Source: JBBSIN01 sp038232055 (GTDB lineage Bacteria > Actinomycetota > Actinomycetes > JADGOV01). Taken from it: a DNA stretch of 55,965 nt. Positions 41,875 to 50,001 of this stretch are shown here, piece by piece. Both the position numbers and the translations under genes were made by a program. The notes under the pieces were generated by a model, which was given only the letters and a program-made list of their open reading frames with translations, searched no databases and was not told the origin of the DNA. The first letter of the stretch is position 1. Each line of letters begins with the position of its first letter. The stretch lies in NCBI GenBank assembly GCA_038232055.1, contig JBBSIN010000006.1, positions 1-55,965 on the forward strand, in the 5' to 3' direction.

Positions 41875-42978
41875 TCAGACGTACTGGGCCGCGAGCCGCA
41901 GCACCAGCTCGACGTACCAGCCGGCGTGGTTGTAGTGCCAGATGGCCCTGGCCAGTCCGGAGTGGCCGGCACCGGCGCCGTTGGCGCAGAGATAGTGGGC
42001 GGCGGTGAAGATGGCGTCGGCCGGGCTCGAGATGTCGAGCTGTCCGTCGGAGTCGCCGTCGACGGCGTACGCTGCGAAGGTCGCCGGCAGGAACTGCATG
42101 GGGCCCATCGCGCCCGCCGCGGACGTCGAGGTGTTGGCGCCGTGCCCGCTCTCGACTTGCCCGACCGCGGCGAGCACCGACCACGACAATCCCGGGCAGG
42201 TCGAAGCTGCCGCGTGGTAGAGGGCGCGGTAGACGGCCGGGGGCCCCGACGCCTGCGCCCTCGATATGCGCAGACGGGTGACCGCAGCCGCCGCGCCTCG
42301 CTCGGCGGCGAGCTCCTGGGCCAGCCGGGCCTGCTCCCGGGCCAGCCCGTTGAGCCGTCGTACCTGACGTCGCGCCGAGTTGAGCAGGGTCTGCTGTTCG
42401 GCGAGGAGCGCGGTGAGCCGCGCGGCCGCGTCGGCCACCGTACGTTCGGTGCCGGTGTGCCGCCGTACGGCGCCCGTCAGCGCGGATACCTGTCTCTGCG
42501 CCGACGCGGCCGTCGTGGTCAAGGTCTCGGCAGCCGCGCGGTCGGTGGCCAGCACCCGGCTCACCATCTGCGACCGCACGGCGAGGTCGGGGCTGCCGGT
42601 GGTCAGCAGCTCGGCGTAGAGGACCGCCGGCCCACCACTCATGTAGAGGGCTCGGGCCCGGTCGTCGACCAGCCGGCCGGCGTCCGCGACCGCCCGCCGC
42701 CGGCCGTCGAGGTCGGCTTCGGCCAGGATCTGAACGCCGACCGCCTCGGCGACCGACGACAGCGCGGCGTCGTACCGTGCGGTGGCCTCGCCTACCTGCT
42801 GCTGCAGCTCTCGCACCCTGGCCAGGCTCTGTTCGGCCCGCACCCGCGCCTGTGTCTGTGGCTGCGCCTGCTCGGGCGTCTCGGCGAGCGACGGGCCGCC
42901 GGTGGGCAGGGAACAGACCAGCGCGGTCAGCAGGCAGCCGACGCGCAGGAACGGGCGTCGTACGACGCCTCGCGGCAT
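41875..42978 (-). CDS. Secreted lytic transglycosylase with coiled-coil domain
   Basis: 367 residues from ATG 42978; a longer start at 43017 is possible. The N-terminus has a signal peptide (FLRVGCLLTALVCSLPTGG). Residues about 40-230 are Ala/Arg/Gln/Glu-rich with heptad character, like the coiled coil of NlpC/P60-associated wall hydrolases. The last 120 residues are a soluble-lytic-transglycosylase fold with the catalytic Glu in VGQVESGHG, then GAMGPMQFLPATF and AIWHYNHAGWYVE. It cleaves peptidoglycan glycan strands outside the membrane. It lies downstream of the DUF445 gene on the same strand with a 66-bp gap. Confidence 0.9.
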   Translation of the reverse strand: MPRGVVRRPFLRVGCLLTALVCSLPTGGPSLAETPEQAQPQTQARVRAEQSLARVRELQQQVGEATARYDAALSSVAEAVGVQILAEADLDGRRRAVADAGRLVDDRARALYMSGGPAVLYAELLTTGSPDLAVRSQMVSRVLATDRAAAETLTTTAASAQRQVSALTGAVRRHTGTERTVADAAARLTALLAEQQTLLNSARRQVRRLNGLAREQARLAQELAAERGAAAAVTRLRISRAQASGPPAVYRALYHAAASTCPGLSWSVLAAVGQVESGHGANTSTSAAGAMGPMQFLPATFAAYAVDGDSDGQLDISSPADAIFTAAHYLCANGAGAGHSGLARAIWHYNHAGWYVELVLRLAAQYV

Positions 42979-43044
42979 TTCCCGCACACCTTTTCGTCGG
43001 TCGCCCAGCCGCTGCACTGAAGCCGGCCGGGCGCGACGGTCCGC

Positions 43045-44298
43045 TCAGAGGAGCAGGCGAGTAACGGTGTGGATCGCCAGACCGGCCAGCGCACCGACGA
43101 CGGTGCCGTTGATCCGGATGAACTGCAGGTCGCGACCGACCTGCAGCTCGATCTTCCGGGACGTCTCGTCGCCGTCCCATCGCTCGACGGTGTCGGTGAT
43201 CGTTCTGGTCAGCTCGTCGCGGTAGTTCGTGACAACGTACGCGACGGCGTCCCCGATCCAGGCGTTGACCTTCGCGCTGATGGCCGGATCGTCGTCGAGG
43301 CGCCGGCCCAGGTCGACGAGCGCGTCGGTCGCTCGTACCCGCAGGTCGCTCGACGGGTCCTCGAGTAGGTCGAGAAGCAGCGCTCGCGCGGCGGCGACCA
43401 GGTCGCCGAAGGCGCGGCGGAGGTCCGGCCGGGCGAGCAGCTGTGCCTTGATCCGCTCCACCCGGGCGATCGTGCCCGGGTCGTGTCGAAGGTCATCGGC
43501 GAGCTGTGCGAGGAACCGGTCCACGGCCCTCCGCAGCGGATGCTGCGGGTCGGTGGCGACCTCCCCGGAGATCCGCAGCAACTCGCTGTGCACCCGCGCG
43601 GCCACCCGTCGGTCGAGAACCCGGGGAGACCAAACCGGTGCCTGCGCGGCGACGACGTCGAGCACCGCCTCGCGGTGAACTCGCAGCCACTTGTGCAGGG
43701 CGTCGACCGCGAGGTCGACCAGCCGGGAGTGCGCCCGCTCGGCCACCACCTGGCCCAGCAGTCGACCGAGCGGTGGCCCGGCCGAGACGTCGGCGAGCCG
43801 TTTCACGACGGCATCCTCGACCATCGCCCGTACGTCGTCGTCACGCAGCACGCCGATGGCGCTTCGCATCGCGACGGCCATCTCGGCCACGACGCGCTCG
43901 GCGTTGGGCCGTTGCAAGAGCCAACTCCCGATTCGGGCGGCGGCGTTCGCCCGCCCCAGCCGGCCTCTGACGACTTCTTCGGACAGAAAGTTGGTGCCGA
44001 CGAAGTCGCTGAGGTTGTGGGCCAGCGCATCCTTACGGGTGGGGATGAGGGCCGTATGCGGGATCGGCAGCCCGAGCGGGTGCCGAAAGAGCGCGGTGAC
44101 GGCGAACCAGTCCGCCAGACCGCCCACCACGCCCGCCTCCGCCGCGGCGCGCAGGTAGCCGACCCACCCCGCCCCGCCGGCAGTCTCGGCTCGCCATGCG
44201 AGGACGTACGTCGCCGCCGCGACGAGCAGCAGGCCGGTCGCGGAAACCTTCATCCGAACAAGGTTGCGGCGGCGCAGCTGGTCGGCGGCGGTTGGCAT
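43045..44298 (-). CDS. DUF445 family membrane-associated protein
   Basis: 417 residues from ATG 44298; the preceding TTG codons are alternatives. One hydrophobic segment near residue 20, then GGLADWFAVTALFRHPLG, the family signature, and LIPTRKDALAHNLSDFVGTNFL. The long middle is helical. A hydrophobic C-terminal segment (GTVVGALAGLAIHTVTRLLL) ends the protein. DUF445 proteins are envelope-associated with no established activity. The start is divergent from the NCS1 permease. Confidence 0.9.
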   Translation of the reverse strand: MPTAADQLRRRNLVRMKVSATGLLLVAAATYVLAWRAETAGGAGWVGYLRAAAEAGVVGGLADWFAVTALFRHPLGLPIPHTALIPTRKDALAHNLSDFVGTNFLSEEVVRGRLGRANAAARIGSWLLQRPNAERVVAEMAVAMRSAIGVLRDDDVRAMVEDAVVKRLADVSAGPPLGRLLGQVVAERAHSRLVDLAVDALHKWLRVHREAVLDVVAAQAPVWSPRVLDRRVAARVHSELLRISGEVATDPQHPLRRAVDRFLAQLADDLRHDPGTIARVERIKAQLLARPDLRRAFGDLVAAARALLLDLLEDPSSDLRVRATDALVDLGRRLDDDPAISAKVNAWIGDAVAYVVTNYRDELTRTITDTVERWDGDETSRKIELQVGRDLQFIRINGTVVGALAGLAIHTVTRLLL

Positions 44299-44395
44299 CA
44301 ACAAGGGCACCTTCTGATTCTCGCCGGGCGCTATACCTTCGTGGCAGCGGCGCGCGAGCCGGCGGCCGCGCGGTGCCGGCGCGGAGGGATTGGCG

Positions 44396-45874
44396 ATGGC
44401 GGTTGAGGTCAAGGGCGAGACCGGAAGTGCTGCGACGTACGGGAACGCGCTGCAAGTGGAGCGCAACGGCATCAACGTCATCGCGGAGGACCAGCGCAAG
44501 GGTTCGGCGCGAGACTTGTTCTGGCCGTGGTGCGCGGCGAACATCTCGGTGCTCGGCATCAGCTACGGGTCGTTCCTGCTGGGGTTCGGCGTCAGCTTTT
44601 GGCAGGCGACGATCGCCGGCGCCGTCGGATCGGTGCTCTCGTTCCTGTTGGTCGGCTTCGTCTCGCTGGCGGGCAAACGCGGCTCCGCCCCCACAATGGT
44701 GCTCTCGCGCGCGGCGTTCGGCGTACGCGGCAATGTGCTGCCGGCCGCCGTGTCCTACGTGCTGCTCGTCGGCTGGGAAACCGTGCTCGTGTCCCTGTCG
44801 ACGCTCGCCACGGCCACCGTCTTCCGGACGCTCGGCTGGTCGAGCGGCAACGCCACGAAGATCCTCGCGTTCCTCGTGGTCGCAGCGGTCATCATCGCCG
44901 CCGGCATGCTGGGCTTCGACACGATCATGCGGCTGCAGACGGTGCTGACGATCGCGCTCGCCGTACTGACCATCGGATACCTACTGCTGACTTTTCACCA
45001 TGTGAGTTGGGGAGTGGTGTCGTCGCTGCCGAGCGGCGGCGGCACCGCGGTGCTCGGCGCGTTCGTCTTCGCCGCGACCGCGTTCGGGCTGGGCTGGGTG
45101 AACAGCGGCGCCGACTACTCCCGCTATCTGCCACGTCGTACGTCCAGCGCCGGCGTCGTCGGCTGGACGACGCTGGGCGGGAGCATCGCGCCGGTTCTGC
45201 TGGTTCTCTACGGGCTGCTGCTCGTCGGCTCCGACAAGAACCTCGGCGAAGCGGTCGGCGCCGATCCCGTCGGCGCGCTCACCACGCTGCTACCAACCTG
45301 GTACCTGGTTCCGTTCGCCCTCGTCGCGGTCTTCGGCCTGGTGGCCGGTGCGGTCCTCGACATCTACTCCTCCGGGCTGGCCTTGCTGACCCTCGGGCTG
45401 CGCGCGCCGCGCTGGGCGGCTGCCGGGCTCGACGGCGTACTCATGGTGCTCGGCACTATCTACGTCGTGTGGTTCGCCACCGACTTCATCGGCCCCTTCC
45501 AAGGGTTTCTCATCACTCTCGGCGTCCCGATCGCCGCTTGGTGCGGCGTTTTTCTCGGCGATCTGTTGCTGCGTCGCCGTCTGTACGACGAGGCAGCCCT
45601 GCACGACGCACGCGGCCGCTACGGAAGCGTCAACGCGGTCGCCGTAGGCAGCATGCTGCTCGGAACGTTTCTCGGTTGGGGCCTGGTCGTGAACACGCTG
45701 TCCGGAGCCTTCGCCTGGGAGGGTTACCTGCTCGAACCCTTGGGGTTGGGGCCAAAGCTCAACGGCACGTGGACGTACGCCAATCTCGGCATCCTGGTGG
45801 CACTCGCCGTCGGCTTCCTCGGGCAGATCCTGTTCGCCCGCGCGCGCGTGCGCAGCCAGGAGTCGACCGCGTAG
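44396..45874 (+). CDS. NCS1 family nucleobase/cytosine permease
   Basis: 492 residues from ATG 44396 with GGAGGG at spacing 7. About 12 membrane segments. DLFWPWCAANISVLGISYGSF is the family's first-helix signature, followed by RAAFGVRGNVLPA and GWVNSGADYSRYLPRRT, the substrate-site helix common to cytosine/purine permeases. It imports cytosine, purines, allantoin or a similar base with a cation. No pathway gene is adjacent, so the substrate stays open. Confidence 0.92.
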   Translation: MAVEVKGETGSAATYGNALQVERNGINVIAEDQRKGSARDLFWPWCAANISVLGISYGSFLLGFGVSFWQATIAGAVGSVLSFLLVGFVSLAGKRGSAPTMVLSRAAFGVRGNVLPAAVSYVLLVGWETVLVSLSTLATATVFRTLGWSSGNATKILAFLVVAAVIIAAGMLGFDTIMRLQTVLTIALAVLTIGYLLLTFHHVSWGVVSSLPSGGGTAVLGAFVFAATAFGLGWVNSGADYSRYLPRRTSSAGVVGWTTLGGSIAPVLLVLYGLLLVGSDKNLGEAVGADPVGALTTLLPTWYLVPFALVAVFGLVAGAVLDIYSSGLALLTLGLRAPRWAAAGLDGVLMVLGTIYVVWFATDFIGPFQGFLITLGVPIAAWCGVFLGDLLLRRRLYDEAALHDARGRYGSVNAVAVGSMLLGTFLGWGLVVNTLSGAFAWEGYLLEPLGLGPKLNGTWTYANLGILVALAVGFLGQILFARARVRSQESTA

Positions 45875-45924
45875 CACGGGAGTCCCCGCGCGTACGCGAC
45901 GACCGCCAGAGCGCGGTTGGCCAG

Positions 45925-46677
45925 TCAGCCGCGTACCAGGAGGAGAATCGCGACCGCGACGCCGCCGACCACGACGACGTAGCGGAGTACTCGAGAAGGG
46001 ATGCGGCGGCCCAGTGCCGCACCCGCGAAAGCGCCGGCGATGGCACCGAGTGCGATCAGCACCGCGGCAAGCCAGTCGACGTGGGTGACTGTGATGAAGA
46101 TAACGGCCGCAACACCGTTGACGATGGCCGCTAAGACGTTCTTGGTCGCGTTGAGTCGCTGCAGCTGGTCGTTGACCCCCAGGCTGAGGAACGCCAGCAG
46201 CAGCACTCCCTGCGCCGCGCCGAAGTAGCCGCCGTAGATGCCGGTGAGGTAGACGAGCAGGGGAAGCAACCCCCACCGGGCCAGGACCGGTCGACCGGTA
46301 TCGTCTCCGTGCCGGGCCAGCCTGGGCTGGACCGCCATGAGCCCGCAGGCCAGCAGGATGAGGAAGGGCACCGTGGCCCGAAACGTGCCGGGTGCGGCGA
46401 GCAGCAGCACGGCGCCGGTGATGCCGCCGAGCACCGACATCGCGCCTAGCCTGAGCAGCCGTCGGCCTTGGCCGCGCAGCTCGCGGCGATAGCCGATCGC
46501 ACCACTGACCGAGCCGGGCACCAGCCCCACGGTGTTGGAGACGTTGGCCACGACCGGCGGGTAGCCCAGCGCAAGCAGCGTCGGGAACGTGATGAGCGAC
46601 CCGGAGCCGACGATCGTGTTGACGGCGCCGGCCGCAGCGCCGGCAGCGACGATTGCCAGGGCTGCGATGGGCGTCAC
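45925..46677 (-). CDS. TauE/SafE family membrane exporter
   Basis: 250 residues, GTG 46677 with AAGGAGG four bases upstream. GAAAGAVNTIVGSGSLITFPTLLALG is the N-terminal signature of the TauE/SafE (DUF81) family, repeated in weaker form as YGGYFGAAQGVLLLAFL. About eight membrane segments. Members export sulfite, sulfoacetate or similar anions. Convergent to the NCS1 permease and divergent from the MauE-like gene. Confidence 0.92.
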   Translation of the reverse strand: MTPIAALAIVAAGAAAGAVNTIVGSGSLITFPTLLALGYPPVVANVSNTVGLVPGSVSGAIGYRRELRGQGRRLLRLGAMSVLGGITGAVLLLAAPGTFRATVPFLILLACGLMAVQPRLARHGDDTGRPVLARWGLLPLLVYLTGIYGGYFGAAQGVLLLAFLSLGVNDQLQRLNATKNVLAAIVNGVAAVIFITVTHVDWLAAVLIALGAIAGAFAGAALGRRIPSRVLRYVVVVGGVAVAILLLVRG

Positions 46678-46790
46678 TCTGCCTCCTTGTGCCGGGTCGG
46701 CAACTTTCGCATGCCGGCGCCCAGGTCGCCTGCCGCAACACCGCCCGTCGGCCGGGCCGATCGCGGCAGCTCCGGTTACAGTCCGGACCC

Positions 46791-47606
46791 GTGCCCGCGC
46801 TCGTCGGCCTGTACCTCGCGGCTGCGCTGCTGCTGATCGTGGCCGGCGCGCTCAAGGTTCGGCATCCCGACCCGCTGGTCCGCGCGCTCCGCTCCGTGCG
46901 GCTACCCGGTGGAGCCATGCTGGTTCGGGTCTTCGGCGCCGCTGAGGTCGTGCTCGGACTCGCCGCCCTGCTTCCCGGTGGCCGGCCGGCCGCGGCCCTG
47001 ATGGCCGTGAGCTACGCGGTGTTCACCGGATTCGTCGTCCTTGCGCTGGCCCGCGATGGGGTGCTGTCGTCCTGCGGATGCTTCGGCAAGGTCGACTGCC
47101 CGCCGACACGCACCCACGTGGCCATCACGGCCCGCTGCGCCGTCGTCGTGGCAACCGTCGCCGTACAGGCTACCTCGCGCTCGCCGTCCTTCCCGGTGTC
47201 AACGGATTCGCCCCGGTCCGGGGCATCGGCGTACGCCGGACCTGGCCGACAGCAGGGAGACGACGTGCCTGCCTTGGTCGTGGTGGAGGGTGTCGCCGTC
47301 GTGCTGCTCGGCGTGCTCGTTGCCGGTCCGCTCCGCAGCCACGCCGAAATTCTGCGCGCGCTGCACGAGCTCGGCGCGAGCATCGACCCTGACGCGGCCC
47401 GACTCTGGAGCGGTATCGCGAGCTGCACGGGTCGGCGAGCTTCCTGGGGTTTCCGACAACCGACGAGCTGCCTGCAGCCGGCGGCGGGGTGTTCAACTAC
47501 TTCGAGGGCGGCATGGTGGTGTGGTCGCCGGCAACCGGCGCGCGATTCGTCCGGGGCCCCATCCTGGAGAAGTACCGTGCGCTGCACGGGTCGGCGAGCG
47601 TTCTAG
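46791..47606 (+). CDS. MauE/DoxX-like protein with decayed 3' end
   Basis: GTG 46791. The first 135 residues form a MauE-type four-helix membrane protein: LYLAAALLLIVAGALKV, then a Cys cluster SSCGCFGKVDCPP after the third helix, as in proteins that pass electrons in thiol/disulfide maturation. From residue 159 (47265) the frame reads like the start of a separate TlpA/MauD-type redoxin (VVVEGVAVVLLGVLVAG, LRSHAEILRALHELG), but no stop separates them and the redoxin ends after about 40 residues. Beyond about 47400 this frame is nonsense to the stop at 47606, while another frame encodes LGFP repeats. I read it as a functional or recently damaged MauE gene joined to a stub of its usual partner. 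Confidence 0.65.
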   Translation: MPALVGLYLAAALLLIVAGALKVRHPDPLVRALRSVRLPGGAMLVRVFGAAEVVLGLAALLPGGRPAAALMAVSYAVFTGFVVLALARDGVLSSCGCFGKVDCPPTRTHVAITARCAVVVATVAVQATSRSPSFPVSTDSPRSGASAYAGPGRQQGDDVPALVVVEGVAVVLLGVLVAGPLRSHAEILRALHELGASIDPDAARLWSGIASCTGRRASWGFRQPTSCLQPAAGCSTTSRAAWWCGRRQPARDSSGAPSWRSTVRCTGRRAF

Positions 47607-47797
47607 GGTTCCCCACCGACGACGAGCTGCCGGCGAGCGGCGGCGCAGCGCAGAGCCCGCTCGAAGGCGGTGCGATCTACGAGTCGCCGGCAACCGGCGC
47701 GCACTGGCTGCGCCGACGCGATCCTGCGGGAGTACCGCCGGTTGGACGGACCCGCCGGCCTTGGCCAGCGGGGCGGGTCACCGCACGCGGTGAGTGA
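47405..47797 (+). pseudogene. Frameshifted LGFP-repeat wall-binding fragment
   Basis: Starting at 47405 in a different frame from MauE, the sequence gives two LGFP repeats: ERYRELHGSASFLGFPTTDE and EKYRALHGSASVLGFPTDDE, each followed by a Gly-rich strand and SPATGA. Near 47710 the frame shifts again: the next repeat start, AILREYRRLDGPAGLG, is found in the third frame. LGFP repeats bind the mycolyl-arabinogalactan or other wall glycans in secreted actinobacterial proteins. No start codon, signal peptide or catalytic domain is attached, so this is a remnant. Confidence 0.7.
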
Positions 47798-47907
47798 TCG
47801 TCCGAGTGATTGCCCGAGTGATCGTCCGAGTGATCGTCCGAGGAGATCATGGTGCCGCGACGAGGGCACACCCCGAGATCATCCCTCGGACGATCCCTCG
47901 GACGATC
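47794..47907. repeat. 12-bp tandem repeats forming a 24-bp inverted repeat
   Basis: Four tandem copies of GTGATCGTCCGA (47794-47841; the second has two changes) are followed 40 bp later by two inverted copies (TCGGACGATC at 47886 and 47898). The arms 47820-47843 and 47884-47907 are complementary at 23 of 24 positions, giving a very stable hairpin. It lies between the LGFP remnant and the convergent YCF48-like gene, so it may act as a bidirectional terminator, or be a repeat element. Confidence 0.85.
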
Positions 47908-47961
47908 TTGATCGGCGCTGGGTCCGTCTACGAGGGCTTGCCGAGGCTTGGGGTAGATCCT

Positions 47962-49056
47962 CTAGCGGCGTCCGGTGAGTCGCGCCACGCGTCCCTTGTC
48001 GCCGGAGGCCCAGCAGGCGTTGCCTGCGGCACAGTCGACGCCGTCGAACTGGCCGCTGCCGAAATGCTGCCAGTGGAAGCCGCCGTCCCTGGTGATGTCA
48101 CTGCCGCTGAGGCCGACGGCGAGAGCCGTACCTCGGGTGCCGGGCACGAACGTCAAGCCCGACCGGTAGCCGTTCGGCGCGGCCGCCTTGCCGACCAGCG
48201 TCCAGGTCCTACCGCCGTCGGCGGTGAGCGCGACCGCCTGTCGGGCGGCGTTCGGAGCCGCGAAGTCGCCGCCGATAGCGATGCCCTGCAGCCGGTCGCG
48301 GAAGGCCACCGCGAAGATGCCGGCGCTGTCCCCGGCGGCGATGGGGGTGGCAGACACCGTCCACGTACGACCGCGGTTCGTCGAGTGGAAGACCCGCGCC
48401 GCGGCGCCCCCGGTGCCGAACCAGGCGTCGTGTGCACCCCGTGTCGTGAGGCAGCCGCCGCCCGCCGCGAAGCCGAACTCGCCCGCTCGGGCGGCGGGCA
48501 TCCCGGCCGGCGACTGGATGCGCCAGTGCCGGCCGCCGTCGCGCGTCGCGAGGATCCGGAACTTGCCGTTGACCGGATCGCTCATCGTCAGGCCATACCG
48601 GGAGTCGAAGAACGCCATGCAGTCGTAGAAGGCGGCCGGGTGGCGGTTGGTGTAGGCGAGCCTCCAGTGCCGGCCGCCGCTGAACGTCACGTAGAGCCGC
48701 GAGTCGCGGCCCTCGCCGGCCGCCATGGCGACCGCATGGCTGGCGCTGAACGCCTCGATGTCGCGGAACTGGAGGGCTCCGGCACCGGTCGGGCTCACGT
48801 CGCGCCAGGTGCGGCCGCCGTTCGTCGTACGCAGGATCGTCCCGTCGTACCCGCCGAGCCAGGCGACTCGCTCGTTGACCGCGGACAGCCCACGGAAGTG
48901 CGACGGGTGTCCCGTATGCAGCAGGCGCCACGACGGCGACGACGACGAGGTCGCCGCGGCCGCTGACGCCGGCGCCAGGAGGAGTGGAAGCAGCGCCGCG
49001 AGAGCACCCGCAATACGGGCGCGGCGGAGCAGAACAGGGGGCATCGACCACGTCAT
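47962..49056 (-). CDS. Secreted YCF48/BNR-like beta-propeller protein
   Basis: 364 residues, ATG 49056 (an ATG at 49044 is also possible). A signal peptide with a Leu/Ala-rich core ends at ASAAAA, about residue 35. At least six blades with the sialidase/BNR Asp-box pattern (TNGGRTWRDV, SGGRHWRLAY, DGGRHWRIQS, NRGRTWTVSA, DGGRTWTLVG, DGGFHWQHFG) make a propeller like YCF48/HCF136. Plant and cyanobacterial relatives assist photosystem II assembly; in heterotrophic actinobacteria the role is unknown, and such genes are often called oxidoreductases without proof. Exported. Confidence 0.87.
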   Translation of the reverse strand: MTWSMPPVLLRRARIAGALAALLPLLLAPASAAAATSSSSPSWRLLHTGHPSHFRGLSAVNERVAWLGGYDGTILRTTNGGRTWRDVSPTGAGALQFRDIEAFSASHAVAMAAGEGRDSRLYVTFSGGRHWRLAYTNRHPAAFYDCMAFFDSRYGLTMSDPVNGKFRILATRDGGRHWRIQSPAGMPAARAGEFGFAAGGGCLTTRGAHDAWFGTGGAAARVFHSTNRGRTWTVSATPIAAGDSAGIFAVAFRDRLQGIAIGGDFAAPNAARQAVALTADGGRTWTLVGKAAAPNGYRSGLTFVPGTRGTALAVGLSGSDITRDGGFHWQHFGSGQFDGVDCAAGNACWASGDKGRVARLTGRR

Positions 49057-49116
49057 ATCGCGCACCGTACCGCGCCAACCGGGACAGCGGAATCGTCCCG
49101 CGGCTACCGTCGAGGG

Positions 49117-49473
49117 GTGGTCACTCCTGACGCCCTCGACGCCGCATCGGCCAGCGTGCGGCGCGACCTCGAACGGACCGGACACTGGCGTCTTCCCGCC
49201 ATGCGGTCGCTCGCCGACGCCGTGGAGCATCGACGGTGCTGGGTCAGCGCCTGGCCGGAGGGGGGAGAGCACTTGCTCGGGCTGCTGGCCCAAGACGTCC
49301 AGGAGGCCTTGCATGCCGGCACCGACCCGGACTGGCCGTGCTGCCCGGAGCACCTGGATCACCCCCTGTTCGTGGAGCCGGACCTCGGCCCCGACCCGTT
49401 CTGGGTCTGCCACCGCACGGGGTTCCCGATCGCCGGCGTCGGCCGCCTCGAGGGCGCTGGCAGCGGCCGCTGA
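49117..49473 (+). CDS. Conserved-looking Cys/His small hypothetical protein
   Basis: 118 residues, GTG 49117. N-terminal helix (ALDAASASVRRDLERTG), then a compact region with WPCCPEHLDHPL and FWVCHRTGFPIA. Three Cys and several His in this spacing could bind a metal, though the set is unusual. No signal peptide. Divergent from the YCF48-like gene. Function unknown. Confidence 0.6.
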   Translation: MVTPDALDAASASVRRDLERTGHWRLPAMRSLADAVEHRRCWVSAWPEGGEHLLGLLAQDVQEALHAGTDPDWPCCPEHLDHPLFVEPDLGPDPFWVCHRTGFPIAGVGRLEGAGSGR

Positions 49474-49539
49474 AGCACGGGCGCCGGTTCGAGTGATCCG
49501 CGGACACCCTCTCTCACAGCAGCCGGAGATGATGCCGGT

Positions 49540-50001
49540 ATGAACTTCCAGCGACCGTCGCCCCGGCTCTGGACCGCGCGGCGCGTGCAGTGGGCGGTCG
49601 TCAGCGTGGCGCTCCTGCTCGCGGGCGGATCGTTCACCTGGGCGGCAGCCGGGCGTACGGCGGCTGGGATCACCCTCGGCGTCCTTGCTCTGCTCGCCGT
49701 CTGGTGGTGGTTCCTGCTCCGCGGCCGTTACCGCTCGTGGGGCTACCTCGAGCGCGAGGACGACCTGCTCGTCCGACGGGGCCTGCTGGTGCGCCGGCTG
49801 TCGGTCGTGCCGTACGGCCGCATGCAGTTCATCGACGTGACGGCGGGGCCGGTCGAGCGCTGGTTCGGCCTCGCGACCGTACAGCTGCACACCGCTGCGG
49901 CCGGAACCGACGCCAAGATTCCCGGCCTGGCAACGGCGGAGGCGGGTCGGCTGCGCGACCGGCTCGCGACGCTCGGCGAGGCGCGGGCCGCCGGGCTGTG
50001 A
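49540..50001 (+). CDS. Bacterial PH (bPH2/YdbS-like) membrane protein
   Basis: 153 residues, ATG 49540. Two adjacent membrane helices (about 20-65) precede one bacterial pleckstrin-homology domain: LEREDDLLVRRGLLVRRLSVVPYGRMQFIDVTAGPVERWFGLATV. It ends in GTGA overlap with the next gene, which has further PH domains. The pair matches the YdbS-YdbT arrangement of Bacillus, implicated in resistance to peptides that attack membranes. Likely acts at the cytoplasmic membrane together with its neighbour. Confidence 0.9.
   Translation: MNFQRPSPRLWTARRVQWAVVSVALLLAGGSFTWAAAGRTAAGITLGVLALLAVWWWFLLRGRYRSWGYLEREDDLLVRRGLLVRRLSVVPYGRMQFIDVTAGPVERWFGLATVQLHTAAAGTDAKIPGLATAEAGRLRDRLATLGEARAAGL

Noticed and set aside
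44299..44395. Purine-type riboswitch before the NCS1 permease
   Set aside because: The leader is short and lacks the conserved purine-riboswitch core.
47794..48000. Protein-coding reading of the 12-bp tandem repeats
   Set aside because: The open frame is only the periodic repeat (VIVRVIVR pattern) with no ribosome site; period 12 keeps any frame open by chance.
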